DNA of 64,000 bases from Anomaloglossus baeobatrachus (Eukaryota; Chordata; Amphibia; Anura; Aromobatidae). A model generated the notes under the pieces. The model saw nothing but the letters and a program-made list of their open reading frames with translations, was not told the origin of the DNA and made no database searches. Positions 49,813 to 60,050 of this stretch are shown here, piece after piece. The stretch is taken from the NCBI RefSeq assembly GCF_048569485.1, contig NW_027442065.1:124001-188000 (forward strand), read 5' to 3'. A program made the position numbers and the translations under genes. Numbering within the stretch: the stretch's first letter is position 1; each line of letters begins with the position of its first letter.

Positions 49813-52213
49813 GGGTATGTGCGCACTAGGCGTTTTTTTCACGCTGCGTTTTTATGTGCGTTTTTGTCTCAAAAAACGCACCTGCGGCTAAAAAACGCGA
49901 CAAAAACGCATGCGTTTTTGCCGCGATTTGGTGCGTTTTTTGCTGCGTTTTTGCTCACTGCGTTTTTAATCAGTGCACAATGCCATTAAAGATTGTTGAT
50001 GAAAAAAAAAAAAAAAAAAAGGTCTGATGTCATTTCCTTCTCCAAAATGTTCATTGTATGCAGGAGGGCAGACAGCTGCTGAACTAGTGTATGCAGGAGA
50101 GCAGACAGCAGCTGCAGAACTACATGGCTCAGCATCCTCCATTCACTAGTGTATGCAGGACAGCAGCTGCAGAACTACAAGGCTCAGCATCCTCCATTCA
50201 CTAGTGTATGCAGGAGAGCAGACAGCAGCTGCAGAACTACAAGGCTCAGCATCCTCCATTCACTAGTGTATGCAGGAGAGCAGACAGCAGCTGCAGAACT
50301 ACAAGGCTCAGCATCCTCCATTCACTAGTGTATGCAGGAGAGCAGACAGCAGCTGCAGAACTACAAGGCTCAGCATCCTCCATTCACTAGTGTATGCAGG
50401 AGAGCAGACAGCAGCTGCAGAACTACAAGGCTCAGCATCCTCCATTCACTAGTGTATGCAGGAGAGCAGACAGCAGCTGCAGAACTACAAGGCTCAGCAT
50501 CCTCCATTCACTAGTGTATGCAGGAGAGCAGACAGCAGCTGCAGAACTACAAGGCTCAGCATCCTCCATCCAGGACTGTATGCAGTTTTTTGCCCAAAAA
50601 AAAAAAAAAAAATGACATGGGCTTCGCCATATTTTTGTATGCTAGCCGGGTACAGCAGGCAGGTACGGGCTACCCCCAACCCCCAGCTGCCTATTTGTAC
50701 CCGGCTGGGAACCAAAAATATAGAGAAGCCCTTTTTTTTTTAATTATTTCATGAATTTCATGAAATAATTAAAAAACAAAATGACGTGAGCTTCGCCTAA
50801 TTTTTGTGTCCAGCCGGGTACAACTGGGCAGCTGGGGATTGGAATCCACAGTGCAGGGTGCCCAAGCTTTCTGGGCACCCCCACTGCGAATTGCAGTCCG
50901 CAGCCACCCCAGAAAATGGCGCTTTCATAGAAGCGCCATCTTCTGGCGCTGCATCCAACGCTTCCAGCTGCCCTGATGCCGGGTGGCTAGCTGGGTAATA
51001 ATGGAGTTAGGGCTAGCTGTATATTATCAGCTAGCCCTAAGCCCGAAATTCATGGTGTCACGCCAATATTAGACATGGCCACCATGAATTTCTAGTAATG
51101 ATAAAAAAAAAAAAACACAACACACAGAAAAATATTTTTATTAGAAATAAAACACAACACAATTAGTGACTCCATCTTTATTGAAATAAACCCCCCTCCG
51201 CAGTAATCCTGGGTTAGGGTCCCGCGCCGTCCAATCCGGATCCAATATCATCTGATCGGTTTGCTGGAAGGCAAAGCGATCAGATGACGTGTCAGGTTAA
51301 ACTACGTGAATCACATGACACATCAGTTGATTGTATAAAAGCCGATTATACAATCAGCTGATGCATCAGTAGAAAAAATAAATAAATAAATAAATACTCA
51401 CTTATGTGCTGATTACCGGCAGCTCCTGGAGCGATCGATTGGACGGGAGTCTGATCCTGTCCCATCGCTGCAGGAGCTGCCGGTAATCAGCTGATGAAGT
51501 CCCCTGACGGCAGGATCAGCTGATAGCCGGCCGGGCGCGAAAAAGCCGGCGACACCGCGAGAATCGATCAGCTGATGCGTCAGGTGACTGCATCAGGTGA
51601 TCCACCGCCAGGTCCTGCAAGCTTCGTACGTGCCCCGGGGAGACTGCACACAGCCAGAGCGGCGGTACCGAGACAGGGGCTGGGAGCGGACATGGCACCG
51701 GGACCCTGCAGACAGGTGAGTATGACATTTTTTTTTTTTTTCTACTGTTTACTTTGGTTTTCGCCGCTGCCTCCACCTCCCGCCCAGACATGGCGCCGCA
51801 CGGAGCTGACATGGCACCGGGCGGGTTGTGGACGCAGCGGTGACGGTACCGGGAGGATTCATGCTTCTGTGTTTACCAACAGAAGGAATCCTCTTCCTGT
51901 ACACGTCACTGTAGTACCAACCCCTTGCGTTTATAGCTGCGTTTTTAGTCATAGAAACGCGGCTATATGCGTTTTTAATTGCGTTGTTGAACATCTCATT
52001 GAACTCAATGGGTGAAAAACGCAGAAATAATTGACATGCTGCATTTTTGTGGTCACCACAAAAACGCAGCTACAAAAAAACGCTTTGTGCGGACAGCACT
52101 TATGAAAACCCATAGACATTGCTGGGGAAGCAATGTCACTGCGTTTTCAGCACAAAAACGCGGTAAAAAACGCCGCTAAAAACGCGGCAAAAACGCCGAG
52201 TGCGCACAAGGCC
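49813..52213. mobile_element. PIF/Harbinger-like non-autonomous element, copy 2 (2401 bp)
   Basis: Ends GGGTATGTGCGCACTAGGCG and inverted GGCCTTGTGCGCACTCGGCG, with TTA duplicated at 49810-49812 and 52214-52216. Very similar to copy 1 at 25667-27634 throughout. The main difference is expansion of the internal 62-bp repeat. No transposase. Inserted 3' of exon 4 of the KRAB copy B. Confidence 0.88.
50050..50580. repeat. 62-bp tandem repeat, about eight units
   Basis: The unit includes gcagctgcagaactacaagg, ctcagcatcctccattcact and agtgtatgcaggagagcaga; starts at 50208, 50270, 50332, 50394, 50456 and 50518 show a 62-bp period. Later units are nearly identical. Overlapping 60-codon frames are artefacts. 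Confidence 0.93.
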
Positions 52214-52248
52214 TTATTGGATGTGGCAGTGCAGATGGGGATTTTTCT

Positions 52249-52559
52249 TTCTCACTGACTGAATCTGCGTGTGAGAATAATCCCAGCATCCTCTAGTGCC
52301 TTCTGTAAATCGGAGGAGACTCGTCCATTCAGGTCTGTGTCTGCACAAACTATCAGATTCCCACCAGCTCCACCATACAGCAGACATTGTGTTACGGATA
52401 CATTGCAGTTCTGTAATGAAGGAAGCTGTAAATGGTCTTGTAAATTATTAATAGCGGCTGTAAATACCGGATTGTATATGGATGACAAATAAGAAAAGAC
52501 TTGTCCTAGTTTTCTGGATGAAGCTGTGATGATTTTTTTATCCGGCCGTGTGATCCCGG
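52249..52559 (-). CDS. Unrecognised open frame, interrupted by solo LTR
   Basis: The frame reads ...RPDKKIITASSRKLGQVFSYLSSIYNPVFTAAINNLQDHLQLPSLQNCNVSVTQCLLYGGAGGNLIVCADTDLNGRVSSDLQKALEDAGIILTRRFSQ and stops near 52252. It looks like real protein (balanced composition, no repeats) and is open up to the LTR at 52560. On the other side of the LTR (53680-53700) the same frame continues briefly, then meets a stop. I do not recognise the family. It may be a host exon or a mobile-element ORF. Confidence 0.35.
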
Positions 52560-53679
52560 TGTGTCGCTCACCTGTGGCGGTCGCCCCAGGGACATCGCTT
52601 CACCTTCTGAGACCCACAGGAGCTTCTCTTGGCTGCCGCTGGCAACAGGTATGTCAGGTTTATTTACCTGGAAGTCGTGACGCCACTCACGGTTTTCGGT
52701 CAGGGTTATGGGTGACCGCCACTGCAGGTTTAACGAGCGTCTGGGGCTGATGGAATCTGCAGTCAGGTGGTGTGGCTTCCCGTGAGTGAGGCTGGCCCCA
52801 GGGGCTTGAGTGTGTGTGGAGCAACAGGTCACAGAATAACTCAGTCGCAGTCCAAGATGTCTTTCAGCTTGTTTACTCACTTTCAGGTGTTATTGTGAGG
52901 TAACCCGGGCGATTCTGAGATGAACCAGGTGGAACCAGGTATCCTTCAGGCTGGTCTAAGGGTAACCGTTCACTCGCCTTCCTAGCACTTCTTGTTTCAG
53001 ATAACCCCTGGCTTGAAGTACCGTGGGATTCAGCCAGGGAAGTCGCAACTGCCTTTTCTCCCCTTTATGGCCCATTTGCTGGCAGCGTGGACCAAGTAAG
53101 ATGGCTCCAGGCTCGATCCTCCTTATGGGCCCCCTCGTTGCTGCTGATGCTCGGACTCTGGTTGGTGCGGGACTTCTTGTCCCCTCACCGGCAGGTTTAG
53201 CAGACCACTAAATGGATGTCTGGCTCTAGGGACCTGTTCCTCGTGCTTGCCTAGCCACCAGAAGTCTCCATACACGACCAGCTGACTTCCTCAGCGTCTT
53301 TCTGTCCAACTTGCTGGTGACCGTTCTCCGCCGCTAATGGCTACTCCACGTGCAGGGTCTGACTAGCGTCCCGTGTGCCTGCTTGCCACCACACTCACTA
53401 TCAGACTGGCTCTACTCCTCTCACTTTTCCTGACAGCCACTGCAACCTAGCTTCCAGCTCCTCCCCTACATCACTAGCTGAGATGTGGAGGAACGCCCCC
53501 TCTTGGGTCTGCCAGAGGGTCCCCTCTAGTGTGTGGGAGACCTGGTTGCTATGTGTCTGTGCGTACACACCCTATTTCAGCCTTTGGAACCACCTAGAAG
53601 CACTGACCCAGCATGTGTACAGTACTCAGTGGCGCCTGACCAGGTCAGGGGTGCCACACCGGCATTAGAGGCCGTTACA
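52560..53679. mobile_element. Solo LTR, 1120 bp, fossil
   Basis: TG at 52560 and CA at 53678-53679, flanked by a 6-bp duplication tcccgg (52554-52559 and 53680-53685). No coding region lies between. The length, the TG...CA ends and the duplication support a solo LTR left by recombination. The parent family (retrovirus, Gypsy or other) and its orientation are not resolved. Confidence 0.7.
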
Positions 53680-54322
53680 TCCCGGGAAGAGACAGGATTT
53701 ATCTAGAAAGTGTAAAATCTTTCCTTTCCCTGAATATTTCTGCCTCCGGTCATATTCCGTCTGCCGGTATAACGGGCTCCGCACCACAAAACTTACATCC
53801 AACTCATCAATTGTGGTGTTTTCTAAGTCACTTTTTTTGTCTTTCCTTTATTATTTTTTAGTTTCAAATTCTTCAAAATGGTGCAAGAAAAACTATTCAC
53901 ACCCGGTGAACTTTTCCACATTTTTTCACATTACAGCCACAAAAAATGGATTTTTATTGGGTTTTTATGTGATAACACAAAGTAGCAAACATTTGTGAAG
54001 TATAAAGGAAATTATACATGAATTTCTAAAAATGTTAAGAAATTTAACTCTGCAAATTGTGATGTACATTAGTATTCAGCCCCTGAGTGAATACTTTGCA
54101 GGACCTCCTTTCACTACAATTACTGCTGCCAATCTCTTGGGATGTGTCTACCAGCTTTGCACATCTAGAGTTGACATTTTTGTCCCTTCTACTTTATAAA
54201 ACAGCTCTATCTCAGGTAAATTGGATGGAGGCGTCTGTGAAGCAATTTTCAATTCTTATTCTTTTGCTTTTAAAAATATTCATTATTCCATAAAGACCAA
54301 ATTTGTGGAGTTTATGACCTAA

Positions 54323-54887
54323 GGGCACTTTACACGCTGCGATACTGGTACCAATATCGCTAGCGAGCGTACCCGCCCCCGTTGGTTGTGCATCACTAGC
54401 AAATTGCTGTCCGTGGCGCACAACATAGCTAGGAACAGTCACACTATACTTACCTGCCTAGCGACGTCGCTGTGGCCGGCAGACCGCCTCATTTCTAAGG
54501 GGGCAGTTCATTTGGCGTCACAGCGACGTCACTAAGCGGCCACCCAATAGAAGCGGAGGGGCGGAGATGAGTGCAACAAACATCCCGCCCACCTCCTTCC
54601 TTCCTCATTGCCGGCGGCCTCAGGTGCGATGTTGTTCCTCGTTCCTGCAGTGTCACATATAGCGATGTGTGCTGCTGCAGGAACAACGAACAACATCGTA
54701 CCTGCAGCAGCAACGATTTTAGAGATTAGAATGATGTGTCAACGATCAATGATATGGTGAGTATTTTTGATCGTTAGCGGTCGTTCGTACGTTTTACACA
54801 CAACAACGTCGTTAGTGAGGCCGGATGTGCATCATGAATTCCGTGACCCGAATCTTGTTAGCGAAGTCGTTGTGTGTAAAGTGGCCT
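54323..54887. mobile_element. PIF/Harbinger-like MITE, inserted in the Tc1-like element
   Basis: 'gggcactttacacgctgcga' and inverted 'ggccactttacacacaacga', with TAA at 54320-54322 on the left and TTA at 54888-54890 on the right. Interrupts 'atgacctaatagttgtcc' of the Tc1-like element, so it is younger. Same family as 37630, 57573 and 61575. Confidence 0.78.
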
Positions 54888-55069
54888 TTATAGTTGTCCT
54901 GTGGACAGATTCTCCCCCTGAGCTCTGGATCTCTCCTGCTTTTCCTATGACCACAGGCCTCTTGGCTACTTCTCTATAATTAGTGCTCTCCTTGCTTGGG
55001 ATGTTGGTTTAGGTGGACGGCCATGTCTTTGTCGTTTTGCAGTTGTGCTTTATGTGACAACCAAGCATC

Positions 55070-55865
55070 TGGAGATTTATGTGAGGGGTGTACTGTTCTT
55101 AATTAGGCCACACATATTGTGCCTTTGATTGGCAAAGTAAGAGAAGTTAGCCATTCTTTCATGTCAGACTGACCGGAACCCTATTGTCTGTTAAATAATG
55201 ATTGCCTCAGCCTCTTTGACTACATAAATAACAGGAATATTATGCAGTCAGATTGAACTGAATCAATGAGAGAAGAGCCATCTCCCACCAATACTGTAAG
55301 ACACAATAACCTGAAATGAAAACTGAGGGTATAAAAAGAGCTTTGCTCCTGTCACCACATTCATTCTGCAGGACATCAGCCTAGGATCCACATTTTCAGC
55401 TGGAGGATCACAGATATGCTTCACTGCTCATTGGTGAGCCCACAATTGTGCCTGGAGAACCCAGGTTAGGATCATTCAGTTGACTGGCTACATATCTTGC
55501 TGTGCTCAGTCATCTTTCTAAGCTTGCCGCTATCTCCTCTCAGTGGGTGCTCGTTAAAACCAGGGTTCTACTGACTGGGATAGTTAGCCCAGGAAGCCCC
55601 GAAGTCACAAAGATTCTAATCCCTCGCGAGCCAACAGATGGGTGAGATTCTGTCGCTTGTACCACCTTGTGGTCTTTCTGTAAATGTACGATACGTGTTT
55701 GCCTGTTGGTGAACCAATAACATCTTACCAAGGTGTGGTTCCCCCACCCTGTGTCGTCTGAGTAGTGTCCTGCCCACAAGGAAGGAGTGTGGGCGTTCAG
55801 TTGGATGAGCCCTGGTCTGATCGGTCTTTCTGAAGACAGCTAGGCCAGCACTCTACCGTACCCAA
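55070..55865. other. Unclassified insertion inside the Tc1-like element
   Basis: About 0.8 kb that interrupts the Tc1-like body between 'gcagttgtgc' and 'ctcctgccatttttggatg'. It contains a TATA-like 'gtataaaaag' at 55331, so a solo LTR is possible, but no clear ends or duplication were found. No gene. Confidence 0.4.
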
Positions 55866-56402
55866 TGACCCTCATGTCTCCATACTATACTCCTGCCATT
55901 TTTGGATGATGGATTGAAAAGTGCTTAGTGAGATGTTCAGAGCTTTGGCTATTTTTTTATAACCAAACCCTGCTTTACTCTTCTCCACAACTTTATCCCT
56001 GACCTGTCTGGTGGGTTCCTTGGTTTTCAAGATGCTGTTTGATCCCTAATGTTCTCAAACAAAACTCGTGAAATCTTCACAAAACAGCTGTAGTTATACT
56101 GAGAATAAATGATACAGGTGACTCAATTTACTAATTATGTCACTTCTGGAGGCAATTGGTCACTCAGGGGCATCATACTACAAGGGGCTTAATACAAATG
56201 CACGTCACAATATTCAGATTTATAGTTAATATAGTTATAAATATGTAGAAAACCATCTATCATTTCCTTTACACTCCACAAATACTTGTTACTTAATACT
56301 GGTATATCACATAAAATCACAAAAAAAGGCATTTACATTTGTGGGTATTACGCTAAAATAAGTGGAAACGTTCCGGGGGTGTGAATACCTTTACAAGGGG
56401 CA

Positions 56403-57030
56403 AAATGCCTTCATGACTCTAAAAATATTAGACTAGTTCCCTGGATCAATGTCCCATCACAAAATCTACTACTGATAACCTGCAATAATATATGTTTTAA
56501 TGAAGGCATCCAAGCCCGCCTTGAATTTTTGTAGTCTATCAACATTTATCACATCATGTGTCAGAGATTTCCATATTCTCACTGCTCTTACAGTAAAGAA
56601 TCCCCATCTGTGATTATGACTTAACCTCCTTGTCATCATTGCAGGCCTCAGTTGTAAAAAGCTAATTAGAAATATCTCAGTAATGCCCCTGATATACTTG
56701 TACATTGTAATAAAATTGCCCCGTAGCCTTTGTGTTTCCAAATGAATAATCCCGCGCTTGCTAACCTGTCCTCCTAGTGTAGTCCTTCCATTCCTTTAAT
56801 GGTCGCTCTTCTCTGCACCCGCTCTAGTTCAATTATGTCCTCCTCATTCACTGGAGCCCGAAATTGTGCAGAATATTCTAAGTGTGGCCGCACTAGTGAC
56901 TTGTATAGAGGCAAAACTGTTCTTGTTCGGAGCATCTGTGCCTCGTTCACTGCATCCTATTATGTTATCTGCCTTGGCAGCAGCTTCCTGGCCCTGGTTG
57001 GTTTTCTCGTCCTCCCGCACACCCACGTCT
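56403..57030 (-). mobile_element. Non-LTR retrotransposon 3' fragment (CR1/L2-like, uncertain)
   Basis: The minus-strand frame METQRLRGNFITMYKYIRGI...GFFTVRAVRIWKSLTHDVINVDRLQKFKAGLDAF (56469-56741) resembles the RT C-terminal region widespread in vertebrate CR1-type LINEs (RLRGD...YK, FxxRxVxxWNSLP, FKxxLD). Upstream sequence to about 57030 continues the same repeat with stops ('gcagagaagagcgacc'). Heavily decayed. Confidence 0.5.
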
Positions 57031-57360
57031 TTTTCAGTGTCATTATTATGCAGTAATTTTGCAAATATTTTTTAAAAAATTGCAGTTTAAAAATCGGCCA
57101 AAAAAGTCTGCAAAGCTAAAAACCTGCAAACATACAAAAAAACAAACAAAAAAACAAAACAAGCAAACCGATGAATATTATAAAATAGTCACGTTCCATA
57201 CATGTCAAGTAAAAGCCGCTTCTTAATATTATTGGATCAAGAATCTTCATTTCGGTTCCTGCAGCCCCAAAACCATGAATTGTCTTCTCCTTCATGCCAT
57301 ATAAAGTCTCCAGTAATTATATTACTATACAGGATTCTTTCTGATGTCACATCGTCATCT
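57031..57360. other. No gene recognised
   Basis: AT-rich with an A-rich tract ('aaaaaaacaaacaaaaaaac' near 57137). Leads into the acceptor of the third KRAB copy. Confidence 0.4.
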
Positions 57361-57572
57361 TCTCCACATTCAGGTCCCTACAATATCGGATCCTCTCAGT
57401 GGAGATCTTCTATATAAGAAAATTCTCCTAATTGACCTATCAAGGATGGATATGGACAGTGACAAGATGGCGGAGAGGATATTACACCTCACCCTAGAGA
57501 TCCTCTTCCGGCTTACTGGAAAGGTGAGAGATTCTGATGACGTCACTTTACATCATTCTTATCTATGGGAAT

Positions 57573-58139
57573 AAAGGCAGCGTGACACGCTACGATATGT
57601 CTGCCGATATGTCGTCGGGGGTCACGGATTCCATGACGCACATCCGGCATCGTTAGAGATATCGTAGCATGTGACAGCTACGAACGAGTGTTAACGAGCA
57701 AAAATACTCACCTTATCATTGCTCGTTGACACGTCGTTCATTTTCATAATGTCGTTCCTCCTTCTGTGCGACGGTTGTTCATCGTTCCCGGTGCAGCACA
57801 CATCGCTACGTGTGACACCGCGTGAACGAGGAACTACAGCTTACCTGCGTCCTGCCGGCAATGAGGAAGGAAGAAGGTGGGCGGAATGTTACGTCCCGCT
57901 CATCTCCGCCCCTCCGCTTCTATTGAGCGGCCACTGTGTGACGTCGCTGTGACGACGAACGTCCCTCACCCTTCAGGAAGAGGATGTTCGCCTCACACAC
58001 AGCAAGGTCGTGCGGAAGGTAAGTACATGTGACGGGAATTAACAACTTTGTGCGCCACGGGCAACAAATTGCCTGTGACGCACTAACGACGGGGCGGGTG
58101 CGATCGCACGATATATCGTCGCGTGTAAAGCAACCTTTA
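57573..58139. mobile_element. PIF/Harbinger-like MITE in KRAB copy C, intron 1
   Basis: Interrupts 'gggaataacagatggac', which is intact at the same point in copy B (48919) and, inverted, in the gene at 39330. Left flank TAA (57572-57574 region), right flank TTA. About 567 bp, with inverted ends (cgtgacacgctacgata and the inverted gctttacacgcgacgata). GC-rich interior like the other copies. Confidence 0.85.
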
Positions 58140-58637
58140 CAGATGGACAGAACTGGAGAGGTGAGGACTCTGGAAATGTCTGTAGTGAGATTTATTACTA
58201 TGTCTCTCCATAACCAGGATTACACAGTAGTGAAGAAGACCTCTAGTGAGCTCTGTCAGGCCCCTGAGTCTGAGGGATGGGGAAAACCCCTGAGCCCAAT
58301 CACGGGGCCTCCACCTCACCTCCTGATACATGAGGACATCAATGACCAAAAGATCCTAGAACTCACCTACAAGATGATTGAGCTGCTGTCTGGAGAGGTG
58401 ACACTGCTGGGAATGCTGGGACATTATACAGTAACGCTATGAAGGGATCGGGGGTGACGGTATCATTGTATGTGTCAGGTTCCTATAAGGTGTAAGGACG
58501 TCGCCATCTATTTCTCCATGGAGGAGTGGGAGTATTTAGAAGGACACAAAGATCTGTACAAGGACGTCATGATGGAGGTTCCCCAGCCCCTCACATCACC
58601 AGGTAATAGACAGGACTAAATACACACGGCCTATAAT

Positions 58638-59104
58638 CAGGGGCGTAACGACCACGGTCGCAGCGGTCTCTACTGCGACCGGGCCCGGGCTGGTTTGGGG
58701 CCCGCGGCTGGCGCCCGCCGTTCAGAGAAACAGCCGGCTCCTCTCAGCTGTTACTTTACTTTCAAACAGTAGCGCAGCTACCGGGGGAGGGGGGGCCCAT
58801 GCTCAGAGAACGCCCAACCGGAGCTGCGCTACTGTTAACTATATCAGCGCATACAGCGCACCGATATAGTTAACCTCTGCGATAGTACTGGGAAATATGA
58901 TTTCCCTGCACTGCTGGATGAGCGCACGCATATATATACACCAGGATAGGCCCACACCTTGGGGGACAAATATATGTCACAATAGGGCCCAGTCTGGGAG
59001 ACAAATAATGTATATATGACTTAGAACTCTACTGACCAACGTCCGGAGGTGGGCCCAGGTCTAAATTTCGCACCGGGGCCCATCGCACTCTAGTTACGCC
59101 ACTG
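58638..59104. mobile_element. hAT non-autonomous element, 467 bp, in KRAB copy C, intron 3
   Basis: CAGGGGCGTAACG...GTTACGCCACTG, with the perfect 8-bp duplication cctataat at 58630-58637 and 59105-59112. Paralogous copies at 49409 and 38836 show the unoccupied site 'ggcctataattatctg'. Same family as 9010-11331 but without its minisatellite. Confidence 0.93.
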
Positions 59105-59269
59105 CCTATAATTATCTGTATGTAAGTAATAAATTCAGTCCCTGTATGTGTCTCCTCCAGTTCTATCCAGTAAGAGGACAACACCAGAGAGATGTCCCCG
59201 TCCTCTTCTCCCACAGGACTGTAAACAAGAAGACCCCGATGTTCCTCAGGATGTGTTTCCTCCAGCTCT

Positions 59270-60050
59270 ATCCAGTAAGAGATATCTACTCATGTACTTT
59301 CTGCACTAATTTTGTGTTTACATTTTTAGACTTTCTGCTCTGGTTTTTTCAGCTGTATTTTCTTTGCTTCTGCTTCTTCTGCTGTTTGTTTCTAGTCCCT
59401 TCTCTATGTTGTTGTGAAGGCAACTCAAAGACCTGCAGAGGGTTCACGAATACCCTGTTTCCCTTAAAATAAGCCCTATACTAAGCCCTAGTTACAGGCA
59501 GGTCCAGCGTTCGGAGGAGTCAAACTGTGCAATTTCTCAGGAACCCCACTTTCTTAAGGACCTCATCAGTTGCATTCGGAAGTTGATTGTTTAAGGACCT
59601 TTGATGAAGTCATGTGACATGATGTAACCAAAGGTCTCTTAATTGCATGAATCTAAAAGAACTCAACAGGACACAGGCTGGCATACAGGACTGGTATTAG
59701 GTGTAAGGGAGAGCAAACTGGGCAATTTCACAGGGCCCCCATTCTCCTAGTGGCCCCAGTGTTTATATATCGATTATAGGACTGGTTAAGAACCTTTTTG
59801 ACATCACATCATGTGACCAAAGGTCTCTTAATTGCAGGAGTATAAAGCTGAAGAGGAGACAGGCTGGTGTGTGTGCGTATGTGTGTGTGTGTAGATAATA
59901 GGAAAAAAAGAGTTACAGCCGCACACTGAGATACCAAATTTTTAAACTCCCAAAAAATATCTAATAAAATTATTGCTGTAGAGAATGTGAACTACTGGCA
60001 AACTACCCTGGAAGGATTGGAGACACCTACAGAAGGAGATTTGACACCTA
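59270..60050. other. No gene; includes a diverged 175-bp duplication
   Basis: A T-rich stretch to about 59450, then 'ccctgtttcccttaaaataagcccta' (a dispersed-repeat start). Segments near 59590-59650 and 59780-59840 share 'atcatgtgaccaaaggtctcttaattgca'-type sequence (partly 'gatgtaaccaaaggtctc'), showing an old local duplication. A (GT)n tract is near 59872-59893. Confidence 0.45.

Larger units (their letters stand above)
53883..56402. mobile_element. Non-autonomous Tc1-like element with nested insertions
   Basis: Left end 'ctattcacacccggtgaac' with 'ttttccaca', right end inverted 'gtattcacacccccggaacg' with 'tttccac'. The body carries blocks typical of a common Tc1-like family ('atagttgtcctgtggacag' at 54890, 'ggtggacggccatgtcttt', 'ctttatccctgacctgtctg'). 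The full body would be about 1.15 kb. It is enlarged by the MITE at 54323-54887 and by about 0.8 kb of other sequence near 55070-55865. No transposase frame is readable. Confidence 0.72.
57374..59250 (+). pseudogene. KRAB zinc-finger gene 5' exons, copy C, with two transposon insertions
   Basis: Third paralogue of the same four exons. First exon 57374-57523 (ATG 57446; [26 protein letters not shown]), then 58218-58397 ([27 protein letters not shown]), 58479-58602 ([33 protein letters not shown]) and 59161-59250. Exons 1-3 are open and in phase. Exon 4 loses its donor: after 'cctcaggat' the sequence jumps to 'gtgtttcctccagctctatc', a second exon-4 acceptor and the start of another exon-4 copy, then diverges. 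A MITE fills intron 1 and a hAT fills intron 3. No linker exon or fingers follow. Probably a dead 5' fragment. Confidence 0.8.

Noticed and set aside
50208-50743. Series of 60-95-codon frames starting MQESRQQLQNYKAQ
   Set aside because: The same 62-bp unit read repeatedly; 62 is not a multiple of three, so all three frames appear in turn.
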